Part shown: piece by piece, positions 38,692 to 48,179 of the stretch
Layout of the letters: every line of letters starts with the position of its first letter
Position numbering within the stretch: the first letter of the stretch is position 1
Assembly (NCBI GenBank): GCA_945862295.1
Contig: CAMAXT010000004.1
Span: 1-64,000, forward strand
Reading direction: 5' to 3'
Length of the DNA: 64,000 nt
From: Pseudobacteriovorax antillogorgiicola
Lineage (GTDB): Bacteria > Bdellovibrionota_B > Oligoflexia > Oligoflexales > CAIYRB01
Notes under the pieces: generated by a model
What the model saw: only the letters and a program-made list of their open reading frames with translations
Databases searched by the model: none
Told to the model about the DNA's origin: nothing
Program-made: the position numbers and the translations under genes

Positions 38692-39426
38692 GTGGTGTCT
38701 GACGCAAAGAAGAAAATTCTACTGGTCGAAGATGAACCTCATCTTGCCTTTAATTTGCAACTCAATCTGCAATCAGAAAATTACGATGTCTTCTTAGCAA
38801 TTGACGGTAAAATCGCGCTTGAACAATTCAAATCAGAAAGTCCGTTCGACTTAATTATTCTCGATGCTATGCTTCCAGAAGTCGACGGATTTAATGTTGC
38901 AAAAGCTATCAGACAAAGCGACGACCAAACGCACATTCTAATGTTGACCGCTCTTGGACGTGAAGAAGACCGCGTCAAAGGTTTTGAAGCCGGCATCGAC
39001 GACTACATCACCAAACCATTTCACCTACAAGAACTCCTGCTGCGCGTCAAAAGAATGATTCGCCGGTCGACGTACTTTAGCGTACCGGCCGAACCTACCT
39101 TGGACAAAGAAACGAAAAAAGTTCCCTTCATTGAACATGGTCCGTTCAAATTAAATATCGAAGCATTGCACTTCACCTCACCGACTGGCTCTCACTCGTT
39201 AACGGCAATGGAAGCTGATATTTTGCGAGAATTTCTCTCAAATCCTGACCGCGTGCTCTCCAGGGAGCATCTTTTAGACACCGTTTGGGGTATGAAGGGT
39301 GACATTGAAACGCGCACGGTCGATAACTTTATAGTCCGATTGCGTCGCTACATCGAACCGAATCCATCGAAACCCCAATACCTGATCAGCGTGCGTGGCC
39401 GCGGATATCGATTAATCGTTGAATAA
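38692..39426 (+). CDS. OmpR/PhoB-family response regulator
   Basis: KILLVEDEPHLAFNLQLNL...LIILDAMLPEVDGFNVAKAIR...DDYITKPFHLQELLLRVK; winged-helix C-term. Confidence 0.93.
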   Translation: MVSDAKKKILLVEDEPHLAFNLQLNLQSENYDVFLAIDGKIALEQFKSESPFDLIILDAMLPEVDGFNVAKAIRQSDDQTHILMLTALGREEDRVKGFEAGIDDYITKPFHLQELLLRVKRMIRRSTYFSVPAEPTLDKETKKVPFIEHGPFKLNIEALHFTSPTGSHSLTAMEADILREFLSNPDRVLSREHLLDTVWGMKGDIETRTVDNFIVRLRRYIEPNPSKPQYLISVRGRGYRLIVE

Positions 39427-39455
39427 GTATGTAGACAGAAAATGTAGAGGGTCTG

Positions 39456-40394
39456 ATGTTCATCGATTTCGAAAAATGGCATGGCACGAAAAACGATTTT
39501 GTAATCGTCCGTCTCTCATCTGCCGATAGCGAGACAGTGCTAAGTAGCATCAAGCGCCTCGCCAAAGGAATCTGCGACCGGCACACTGGTATTGGTGCAG
39601 ACGGCATTCTCGTTCTTCATTCAGAACAACGCGGCGAACTCACACCGCACGGCTTGACGATCATCAACAGCGATGGATCCCTGGCGAAGAACTGCGGCAA
39701 CGGGCTTAGGTGCGCTGCCTTGAGCATTCTGCGAGCGCACCTTGAAAAAGGCGATCCGAACGACATTCCTGAGGCTGTAGAACTCACGGTCGAAGGTGTC
39801 GCACTTACCTGCCGCTATCTCAACAATGAAACTTTAAATTCGCTTGTCGCTGTCGAAATGCCCGATGCTAAGGTTGGAAAACACGTCCCTTGGGGCGCGA
39901 GTGTCATTCTTGCTACGAAAAAACATCTAAAGTCCATTGGACTCAAACCCACACAGTACGAAATAGAAGTCAGCGATCTTGGCAATCCGCACGTAGTCAT
40001 CACAACCGATGATGCCAGTCGCGACCTCATGCTTAAGATCGGTCCGCCACTGCAAAAGCTCTCAGGTTTAGACGGTATCAATGTCCATGTGATCAAAGCA
40101 GCGACTCTCAGCGACAAAGACCGTTCACTCGCAAAGAGCCAACTCGGTCACGCGGTATCAGAACTCTTCACTATGTATGTTTGGGAACGCGGTGCTGGAG
40201 AAACAATGGCTTGCGGAACAGGTGCTTGTGCCGTCGGGCTGACTGCGCTCGCTTCAGGTCTTGTGGACCGCAGCGACTGGATTGCAGTCGATATGCCCGG
40301 GGGAAGAGTTTACGTGAACCAAAAGTCGGAAGCTGATGCTGTGACTTTGGCAGGACCGGCCAAGTTTGTTTTTTCTGGCAAACTTGAAATCTAA
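39456..40394 (+). CDS. dapF: Diaminopimelate epimerase
   Basis: FEKWHGTKNDFVIV...RHTGIGADGILVL...NSDGSLAKNCGNGLRCAA...WERGAGETMACGTGACAV. Confidence 0.95.
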   Translation: MFIDFEKWHGTKNDFVIVRLSSADSETVLSSIKRLAKGICDRHTGIGADGILVLHSEQRGELTPHGLTIINSDGSLAKNCGNGLRCAALSILRAHLEKGDPNDIPEAVELTVEGVALTCRYLNNETLNSLVAVEMPDAKVGKHVPWGASVILATKKHLKSIGLKPTQYEIEVSDLGNPHVVITTDDASRDLMLKIGPPLQKLSGLDGINVHVIKAATLSDKDRSLAKSQLGHAVSELFTMYVWERGAGETMACGTGACAVGLTALASGLVDRSDWIAVDMPGGRVYVNQKSEADAVTLAGPAKFVFSGKLEI

Positions 40395-40438
40395 ATTAGT
40401 TTGAGCAACGTTTTGCCGTAACAACAGTCTTTCGCTCT
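40095..40438 (+). repeat. dapF 3' end plus about 45 bp downstream, parental copy of direct repeat
   Basis: Repeated at 46439-46796 with roughly 94% identity (by eye). Confidence 0.95.
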
Positions 40439-40680
40439 TCGGTATGAAGGGCAATGAGTTGCTCGTGGATTTAGATTACAAAGAAGATAGCTCAGCAGAT
40501 CTTGATATGAATGTGGTTATGACTCAGAGTGGGAAGATCTTGGAAACCCAGGGTACGGCTGAGAAAGCTGCGTTTTCAAAAAGTGACGTTATGCGCATTA
40601 TGGACGCTGCGGAAGAAGATTTGATGCCTGTGTTTGATCTTCAGCATTCAGCGGCAGATGGTCATATTGTTGAGTCGTGA
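40439..40680 (+). pseudogene. 3' fragment of ribonuclease PH
   Basis: LLVDLDYKEDSSADLDMNVVMTQSGKILETQGTAEKAAFSKSDVMRIMDAAEEDL is the RNase PH C-terminus; nothing of the first approx. two thirds is present. Confidence 0.85.
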
Positions 40681-40744
40681 GATTTGGTAGATGGCTATAG
40701 TTTGGAGAATATGGGGATAGACCCATATGCTCGACGGCAACTCA

Positions 40745-41143
40745 TTATTGATTGGTCGACCAAGAATTCGTTTCGGGGTCGAAAACACCTACATCAATTG
40801 GGTATTCCTCCTCGAACTGCTTACCTGTTGACCCCCCAAAAACAAGCATTTTAGTTCCAGTCCAGACCGTGCGCTAATCACTTCGCATTTCCGGAGCATT
40901 TTCCAAAGACATATCGCTCCACAAACGAAGAGCTATATCATATATATTTCCATTCCCTGGTAGAGAGTTCCCAGTATCATCATTCGCTTGCTCCCGCCAA
41001 TATATGAGTTTTCCTCCAGCCAAAACCGCGGGACTGTAACGAATATTTGGCGCGGCAAGATCTTGCCAGATATTAGTTAGTGGATCGTAGGCATATCCAA
41101 GTCTAAACCCGGATGTTGATAAGACCCGAATTAAATAAACCAC
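40745..41143 (-). pseudogene. Kelch-repeat protein remnant with in-frame stop
   Basis: GYAYDPLTNIWQDLAAPNIRYSPAVLAGGKLIYW...NIYDIALRLWSDM...EMRSD*RTVWTGTKMLVFGGSTGKQ...GVFDPETNSWS. Confidence 0.7.
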
Positions 41144-41240
41144 GTCCTGATTAATCCTTTAAAGTATTTCCCGCAGCTACCGAATATGCTTTTGGTACTT
41201 CTTAAATATTTTAACTAACCGTCCTTATTAAGAGGAAGTC

Positions 41241-43712
41241 ATGCTGGTACGAGTAATCCGCAGGACGAGCCAACTTAGTCAGTGTATTCAGGGCTTATCG
41301 CGGGCTTCATGGCGTTCGCGCACTGAAAATGTTCCAGGCAGTTATACCTATTTTCGGAGGTTTTCTTTGCGTCTTGGCAAACAAATATTGCCCCTGGCCC
41401 TTTACTCCGTCCTGACGATCTCGTGCTCCAGCGGATTTCTGCCGGTCGGAGTTGGCGGTGCCACCGAAACCAAGACCGTTGAACCAGACGAAAGTGGAAG
41501 CGACAAGGAAGGGGGCGGGGAGACGGTCGAGACAGTCGAGACAGTCGAGCCGGTCTCCATGCCTACAGCCGATATCGTCGCTGGAAGCTACAGCTTAGCG
41601 CAGACAGTCACACTGAGTTCGGCGACAGAAGGAGCCGTCGTATACTACACGACCGGCAACGGCTCGCAGGCCGCCCCCACATGCGCCAGCACTACCGGCA
41701 CGATTTCAATCATGGCGACCACCACCGTCAAAGCCATCGCGTGCAAAACGGGCTACACCGATTCCGCGGTCGCGACATTTGCCTACATCATCAACGGCGC
41801 GGCAGCGACCCCCACAGCTGATATCGCGGCCGGAGGCTACGGCCCAGCGCAAACAGTCACACTGAATTCGGCGACAAGCGGCGCCGTCGTCCATTACAAC
41901 ACTGGGGACGGCTCTCAGGCGGACCCTACCTGCGCCAGCTCTACCGGCTCGGTGTCGGTCACGGCGACCACCACCGTCAAAGCTATTGCGTGCGAAAAGA
42001 GCCACCTCAATTCGGCGGTCGCGACAATTGCCTACATCATCAACGGTCCCACCGCGGCTCCGACAGATGTTGTCGCGGCATCAACCTGCGGCGCAGTGGA
42101 CACAGTGACATTGAGTTCGGCCACCGACGGCGCGGTCGTGCATTACACCTCGGGTGACGGTACTCAGGCCGCCCCCACCTGCGCCAGTTCCACTGGCACT
42201 CTTTCACTCACCGCTACCACAACCGTCAAAGCCATCTCCTGCAAAACAGACTACTCCGATTCCGCAGTCGCGACATTCTCCTACACCGTCGATGTGCAGG
42301 ACGGCTTATTCTGCGGCGGCGCAGGATCGACCGAAGTCCCCTACAAAATCTGTAGTCTTGCTACCTTGGCGAATGTGGCCAACCACCTTGATGCTTCATT
42401 CATCGTGACCAGGGACATTGACGCCTCGACGATGGCGAGTGGCCTCGGATGGGCACCCATCGGCTCAAACGCAACGCCTTTCACGGGCGCGCTCGACGGC
42501 CAGGATCACAGGATCTGCGGCCTGACGATCAATCGGCCGACAACGGACTATATCGGGCTTTTTGGGGCCGCGTCCGCGACGTCCGTGCTGCAGGACCTCA
42601 GCCTTCAGGATGTGGCCATCGTGGGCCAGAATTACACGGGGGGCCTTGTGGGAAAAGACCTCGGGGAGATTCATAATGTTTCCGTTAAAGGCAGTGTGCA
42701 GGGAACGTCCAACGTCGGCGGCATGGTCGGCTATCTCACGGGCGCCGTGGCGTCCATTGTCGACAGCAACGCCAATACCATCGCAGTATCGGGCACCGCG
42801 TATCTGGGAGGCCTGGCTGGCCAGTCCGATGGCAGCGCGAGCATTACCAGGTCATGGAGTTCGGGAACGGTCACGGGCGACCCCGTCGTGGGCTGGAAAG
42901 TTGGGGGGCTTGTCGGGCGGCTCAGCAAAGGCACGATCTCACATTCCTACTCCTCCGCGAACGTCAGCGCGAATAATCAGGTCGGGGGGCTCGTTGGCAT
43001 GTTTTACCAATGGGGCGCCGGCCTCTGCACGATCGAGTATTCTCATGCGTCCGGAAGCGTCACGGCTGTTAGTGCAGCGATCGGGGCGACCGATGGTTTT
43101 GGAGTGGGTGCGGGCGGACTTGCGGGCGTTGGGGGCGATTGCCTCCTGATTCAGAAAAGCTACGCGACGGGCAATGTGACCAGCGAGCACACAGGAACCG
43201 AAGACAAGGTCGGCGGATTAGTCGGGGCGGCTTATTGGAAGACACAAACCATCGATGACAGTTACGCCACCGGCAACGTCAGTAGCGCCGGGGGGCAAGC
43301 TGGCGGAATTCTGGGGTACTCCAACGGATTCAATATCAACCGTTCCTACGCAACTGGAGGCGTCACCGCCCCCATGGCCGCCAATGCGGGCGGACTGGTC
43401 GCCAGCGGCTCTGCCGCTCTGTACAACAGCTTTGCCACGGGAGTGGTCTCCGGCACGGCCACAACCATTCATGGAGGGCTCGTCGGCGTAAAATCGTCCA
43501 CGCTCACCAACTCATACTGGCTCAAGCCCGACGGCAGTCCGTTTACGTGCGTCGGGAATAGTGTGGGCGACACCGGATGCACCGAGGAATCCGTCATAAG
43601 CTTCTTCTCCACGCACGACGGAGCTTTGTTCTCGACGTGGAATTTTACCGCCGGTACCGGCGTCTGGGAATGGCCTGCTGAGTCCGGGGCGCTGCCGCGG
43701 CTGCGGGAGTGA
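41241..43712 (+). CDS. Large exported lipoprotein with three CHB_HEX_C_1-like repeats and GLUG-type repeats
   Basis: LTISCSSGF lipobox; three approx. 82-aa repeats (PTADI.AG.Y..AQTVTL.SAT.GAVV.Y..G.G.QA.PTCAS.TG....TATTTVKAI.CK); then VGGLVG...S.S.A.G.V repeats. Confidence 0.8.
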   Translation: MLVRVIRRTSQLSQCIQGLSRASWRSRTENVPGSYTYFRRFSLRLGKQILPLALYSVLTISCSSGFLPVGVGGATETKTVEPDESGSDKEGGGETVETVETVEPVSMPTADIVAGSYSLAQTVTLSSATEGAVVYYTTGNGSQAAPTCASTTGTISIMATTTVKAIACKTGYTDSAVATFAYIINGAAATPTADIAAGGYGPAQTVTLNSATSGAVVHYNTGDGSQADPTCASSTGSVSVTATTTVKAIACEKSHLNSAVATIAYIINGPTAAPTDVVAASTCGAVDTVTLSSATDGAVVHYTSGDGTQAAPTCASSTGTLSLTATTTVKAISCKTDYSDSAVATFSYTVDVQDGLFCGGAGSTEVPYKICSLATLANVANHLDASFIVTRDIDASTMASGLGWAPIGSNATPFTGALDGQDHRICGLTINRPTTDYIGLFGAASATSVLQDLSLQDVAIVGQNYTGGLVGKDLGEIHNVSVKGSVQGTSNVGGMVGYLTGAVASIVDSNANTIAVSGTAYLGGLAGQSDGSASITRSWSSGTVTGDPVVGWKVGGLVGRLSKGTISHSYSSANVSANNQVGGLVGMFYQWGAGLCTIEYSHASGSVTAVSAAIGATDGFGVGAGGLAGVGGDCLLIQKSYATGNVTSEHTGTEDKVGGLVGAAYWKTQTIDDSYATGNVSSAGGQAGGILGYSNGFNINRSYATGGVTAPMAANAGGLVASGSAALYNSFATGVVSGTATTIHGGLVGVKSSTLTNSYWLKPDGSPFTCVGNSVGDTGCTEESVISFFSTHDGALFSTWNFTAGTGVWEWPAESGALPRLRE
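41560..42295 (+). repeat. Tandem approx. 248-bp intragenic repeats (three units)
   Basis: Units begin near 41560, 41810 and 42057. Confidence 0.75.
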
Positions 43713-44025
43713 CCGAGCGAAGATCAAAATGAGAAAATCGGAGTGACTTTCAGCGATGGAAGTCCTGTGCTGGCGCAAAATGCCAACCACCATCACTAGG
43801 ACTGAATTTGTTAACGAATCTGTACGTTCCGCCGATTGGCTGGGGAGGATGTCCCAGCCGGCTTCCGGTCTGGCAGATTAATTCATAAATGCCCCAATAT
43901 TCCAGCGCGCTGTCCGTCTTTGAACGTAAGCGCACCATTTAGACCGTTCTTGACGCTGCAATAGTTGCCTGATCCTGTGTTCAGTAATCTCCAATGGAAT
44001 TTTTCAAATTAATATGCAGTTCACC

Positions 44026-44052
44026 GCAGAAATCTGCGGTGCAGATTTCTGC
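44026..44052. repeat. Perfect 12-bp inverted repeat next to IS remnant
   Basis: GCAGAAATCTGC-GGT-GCAGATTTCTGC. Confidence 0.6.
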
Positions 44053-44112
44053 AGCTTTAGTGTTTTTTAAACAGAGGTTGAATACTGCTGCATTAAGGAA
44101 AACACTATAAAA

Positions 44113-44682
44113 TCAGTATAAAACACGTCCGTCCTTAGTAGGGATTTTTGATTTTTCTCGTTCAATTCCTTCCGTCATTGCAGTCGAAAACTCTATATCT
44201 TCAAGCAATGAGATAAGCTGTAGTGCCTTCCAACGGTTCCTCGTCATACATAGAGTTGGAAAGACTGACTGAGCGGCATTGGTTTTTTTAGCTCTCGGCT
44301 CGAATCTGTGTGGCTGCTTTTTTAACCTAAAAGCGCTTAACAGCGCGATAAAAGGTTTTGTTATTCCGTTGCCTGCAACATTCGCATTTCTTCCGTTATT
44401 TTTTATATAGAATTGCAGAATGCCTTTAAAACTCAGGTTCCTTGGTGAGACGCCTGAATTTTGCGCCACCTTACCCATCAATCTTCGCGTCAGATTGAAA
44501 GCTAGTAAATTTATCCATGCCTCTTTCTCGATCATTTCCGGACTTTTGCATGCCAGGAAATTGAGATTAAGTTCCAGCTGAGGTTCGCAGATATTTGAAA
44601 CACTGTAACATTGAATATGATCCACCACCCCGAGGTCCGCCCAAGCAGGTTCAGGACTCATTTGAGTTCGACCAAGCCCCAT
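44113..44682 (-). mobile_element. C-terminal remnant of IS4-family transposase
   Basis: ELNLNFLACKSPEMIEKEAWINLLAFNLTRRLMGKVAQNSGVSPRNLSFKGILQFY...FEPRAKK is the IS4 DDE transposase C-terminal pattern; N-terminal half missing. Confidence 0.75.
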
Positions 44683-45098
44683 TGCTGGATGATTATGAAG
44701 CTGTGATTTATAACGACTGATCTTTCGGTTCGGGAAACTGCGCGCAAAATCAACTCAATCAACTGAAATCGCATAATCTAAAAAGATCCCCAGCAGAAAT
44801 ATGGCCCGCTTCATCCAAAGATGATCGACAACTGATTGTAAAATGGGCACAGAGGGGGTGTTGATAGTTGGGGAAAAGGCTTTGATTCACCTACTATTCG
44901 ATCTGCTCAGACGGCGAGAGCATCATCTTTCCATTGAAAGAAAATTCACTCATTGAGGAAACCAGACAAGCGGAACGCTTTTCTTTCTCAGCCGACGAAC
45001 GCGTTATCACAGAAATTTTAAATCCGTTTGATAACGAAACTCACCTACTATTCAGCATGTTCGGAGCACCATGTCCTTTTGTGCCAACTTCGAAGCTG

Positions 45099-46265
45099 CT
45101 ATAAATCAATAATTTCTCTGATCCCCTTCCTCCAATGTTGACTTTTGATACCGTCAAAATTTTTTTCTGTTTCATCATTAGAGATAATGATTCGCAAAGG
45201 ATCTTTGAAATCAGTTTCAAAATGTTTTAAGTGACGCCCATCATGACTATCGATCTGATTTTTTGATTTAATCTCCACCAGCACAGTCGGCCTACCGGGA
45301 CGATCGACAATCAAATCAATTTCTACGCCGTCCTTGGTTAATAAGTAGCTATATCTAAAATCCTTGCGAGCGTAAGATGCCTGCCGCATGATTTCAACAA
45401 TGACAAAATGCTCAAACGCTTCTCCGTAAGCTGCGGTTTGCGGTTTAAGCGGAACATCGAGAGTTCGATCTAGAGCGCGCTTAACTCCCAAATCAAAAAG
45501 AAAAAACTTAGGAGCCTGCCTCTGTTGTTTGCGTAGTGACCGACTAAATCCCGGTAATCTAATGCCAATCAATGTGTCTTCCAAAATCTCAAAGTAGGAT
45601 TGCACCGTATTGGGATCGACGCCGATATCTTTTGCGATACTCGTATAATTGAGAATCTTTCCGTTCATTTGCCCTGCAACTTCCAAAAATCTTCTGAACG
45701 GCGGCAAATTTTTTACCCATTGTTCTGCCTGAATTTCGGTAGTGATATAGTTAAGTGCATATGCGCGTAGGAACGCGTGTTGGACCTCCACAGACTCAGA
45801 AGTGCGGACCTCCGGTAGGGACCCCGTCTCTAGTACGGCTTGTAGATCAAACGCAGATGCAAGTTCAATATGAGTTAGCGGAAACATATACTCGTTCAAC
45901 GCTCGACCCGCTAAGAGATTAACTCCCTTTTGTTTAAGTCGGCGAGCACTTGATCCACTCAAAATAAATTTGAGCTGGTGTTCCACAATTAGCATCTGTA
46001 CGACGTCCAATAACTTTGGGCATTTTTGCACTTCGTCGATCACTATCCACTCAAGGGACGCATGGTGAGGAATAATTTCCCTTGCGAGTAAATCCGGGTT
46101 TTTCGCATATTTGTCTTCAGCCGCAGGGCTAAGTAGGTCGACAAAAAGGGAGGCTTTACCCCGCAAAAAATTACGAATGAAGGTGCTCTTCCCGACTCCA
46201 CGAGCCCCGAACAAGAAAAAACTCTTAGATTCTAATGGCTTAATTGTCCTGATGAACTCGGTCAT
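45099..46265 (-). CDS. AAA-family ATPase with DUF4143 C-terminal domain
   Basis: Walker A FLFGARGVGKSTF, Walker B WIVIDEVQKCPKLLD, sensor FILSGSSARRLK, C-term YLLTKDGVEIDLIVDRPGRPTVLVEIKSKNQ. Confidence 0.92.
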   Translation of the reverse strand: MTEFIRTIKPLESKSFFLFGARGVGKSTFIRNFLRGKASLFVDLLSPAAEDKYAKNPDLLAREIIPHHASLEWIVIDEVQKCPKLLDVVQMLIVEHQLKFILSGSSARRLKQKGVNLLAGRALNEYMFPLTHIELASAFDLQAVLETGSLPEVRTSESVEVQHAFLRAYALNYITTEIQAEQWVKNLPPFRRFLEVAGQMNGKILNYTSIAKDIGVDPNTVQSYFEILEDTLIGIRLPGFSRSLRKQQRQAPKFFLFDLGVKRALDRTLDVPLKPQTAAYGEAFEHFVIVEIMRQASYARKDFRYSYLLTKDGVEIDLIVDRPGRPTVLVEIKSKNQIDSHDGRHLKHFETDFKDPLRIIISNDETEKNFDGIKSQHWRKGIREIIDL

Positions 46266-46438
46266 GATTTACCCGATAAATAATGAGCCATGTCATAGTT
46301 TACATCAAAGCTCACAATCCTCCAATAGTTCGAAAATTTTAGACGCAAGGTGGCCCTCTTGCTCGTCCGACATCGCAAAAAAAAGCGCAAAGGACGAAAC
46401 GAAAGTCCTCCGAAATTAAATGACGGAGATGACTCTAG

Positions 46439-46796
46439 AAAGCAGCGACCCTCAGCGACAAAGACCGTTCACTCGCAAAGAGCCAACTCGGTCATGCTGT
46501 ATCAGAACTCTTCACGATGTTTGTTTGGGAACGCGGCGCTGGAGTAACCATGGCTTGGGAACCGGTGCTTGTGCCGTCGGGTTGACTGCGCTCGCTTCAG
46601 GTCTTGTGGACCGCAGCGACTAGATCGCAGTCGCTATGCCCGGGGGAAGAGTTTACGTGAACCAAAAGTCAGAAGCAGATGCTGTAACTTTGGCAGGACC
46701 GGCCAAGTTTGTTTTTTCTGGCAAACTTGAAATCTAAATTAGTTCAGACTTAGGTCAAAAGAACAACGTTTTGCTGTAACAACTGTCTTCCGCTCT
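46439..46796 (+). pseudogene. Decayed duplicate of the dapF 3' end (distal direct repeat of island)
   Basis: Homologous to 40095-40438; contains a 1-nt deletion (gcttgcggaac to gcttgggaac) and tgg to tag stop. Confidence 0.93.
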
Positions 46797-46800
46797 AGCG

Positions 46801-47262
46801 TCAGCAGGTTGCGGTTCTGAACTTCCTCGTCCTTAGTGACGTGAACTTACCGTTCTCAAGTCTGAAAGTGTTGTGTTCAACGCCGTAGTAGACTTCTTTT
46901 TTATCTGCACCAATCTTACGACCAGCCAGAAGTTCTGTTTCGAGGATGACCGTTTGATCATCATTCCAATCAAGCTGCTTGGTATAACTGTGCGTGAAGT
47001 TTTCATCGCGATCAGTCGACGTATGGTCGCCGCCGATGGTGTAGAAATAAATGCCGCCGTTGATGGATATCTTCTTGCAGCTTGTTTGAACGATATGCAG
47101 ATCGCGCGCTACAGAAAAGGTAGTTGGCTTACCATTGCCAACAGTGACCGTAACGTCACAGCTTCCAAGCCAGCGGCCTGTGAAATCGGCGCAGTCAGTA
47201 AACTTCGCTTGTGCTTGTCCTGCGAACAAAGAAATAAAAGCAGCAATGATGAAATGGTTCAT
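46801..47262 (-). CDS. Small exported protein, unknown function
   Basis: Signal peptide MNHFIIAAFISLFAGQAQA; Cys pairs; no family recognised. Confidence 0.6.
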   Translation of the reverse strand: MNHFIIAAFISLFAGQAQAKFTDCADFTGRWLGSCDVTVTVGNGKPTTFSVARDLHIVQTSCKKISINGGIYFYTIGGDHTSTDRDENFTHSYTKQLDWNDDQTVILETELLAGRKIGADKKEVYYGVEHNTFRLENGKFTSLRTRKFRTATC

Positions 47263-47446
47263 GAATTACCCTTGTACTAATTTTGAAATTATAAAATCAT
47301 TGCTTCAGAGCTAACTCTCAAAAGTTTGATTGTCAATTAGCGAGATGTTAAGGTTTGACGAAGCCTAACCACTCATAAATACTGGATTTTATTCTAACAA
47401 ACATACAAGAAATCAAGCGCTTAGAAGGACGACCGATAAACGGTTC

Positions 47447-48169
47447 ATGGATAAAAACGAAGTCTTACAAAAAATAATTCCTATCCTGCAAACAATGCGG
47501 GCTTATCACCGGCATTCAGTTGTTGGGATGGACAATGTCCCTACTGATGGTCGCACGCTTGTCGTTGTAAACCACAGCCTTGCGACCTACGACATCCTAC
47601 TTCTAATGACAGCAATTTATGCAGAGACCGGACGTTTGCCGCGGCCGCTGATTGACCGTCTATTTTTCAAAGTCCCGTATGCTGGAGAATTCGCACAGTT
47701 TCTTGGCTCAAAACAAGGAAGCCAAGAAAATGCAGAAGAACTTTTAAATCAAGATGAGATTATTACGGTGGCGCCTGGCGGGATGCGTGAAGCTCTTAGA
47801 CCATCCACTGAACGCTATCAGCTTAGGTGGGATCGACGCATAGGTTTTTGTAAATTAGCGATGCGGACACAGGCACCGATCGTGCTCGCCGCCTGCCCTA
47901 AGGCCGATGATCTCTACGATGTTTATCCAAATCCGGTCACTAAGTGGTTTTACGACAATCACAAAGTCCCAGTTTTTTTAGCTCGGGGTCTTGGCCTTTC
48001 GCCAATTCCGCGTCCGATCAAACTCACGCACTTCGTCAGCGAACCTATGATTCCTCCTCCGTTGCCAAGCGATCCGGAGGAGGTGACCAAGGTGGCAGTC
48101 GACTTTCACAAGAAGGTCGTTGCCCGAATGGAAGCTCTCATTGCCGATGGTGTTAGGTACCGCAAGTAG
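47447..48169 (+). CDS. PlsC-like 1-acylglycerol-3-phosphate acyltransferase family protein
   Basis: GRTLVVVNHSLATYDILLL (N-H-x4-D), VAPGGMREALRPS, APIVLAACPKADD. Confidence 0.8.
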   Translation: MDKNEVLQKIIPILQTMRAYHRHSVVGMDNVPTDGRTLVVVNHSLATYDILLLMTAIYAETGRLPRPLIDRLFFKVPYAGEFAQFLGSKQGSQENAEELLNQDEIITVAPGGMREALRPSTERYQLRWDRRIGFCKLAMRTQAPIVLAACPKADDLYDVYPNPVTKWFYDNHKVPVFLARGLGLSPIPRPIKLTHFVSEPMIPPPLPSDPEEVTKVAVDFHKKVVARMEALIADGVRYRK

Positions 48170-48179
48170 CATTTCTTGG

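Noticed and set aside
42562-43149. 195-aa forward ORF inside the GLUG protein
   Set aside because: Alternate frame in GC-rich DNA; R/A/S-rich composition typical of shadow ORFs.
44880-45098. Open reading stretch TYYSICSDGESIIFPLKENSLIEETRQAERFSFSADERVITEILNPFDNETHLLFSMFG
   Set aside because: Looks coding-like but has no start, no recognisable family and lies in decayed island DNA; not called as a gene.
40095-46796. Interpreting the dapF repeats as a standard tyrosine-integrase att duplication or composite transposon
   Set aside because: No integrase or intact transposase between the repeats; repeats are coding-derived gene ends of about 350 bp, and no IS ends coincide with the boundaries.
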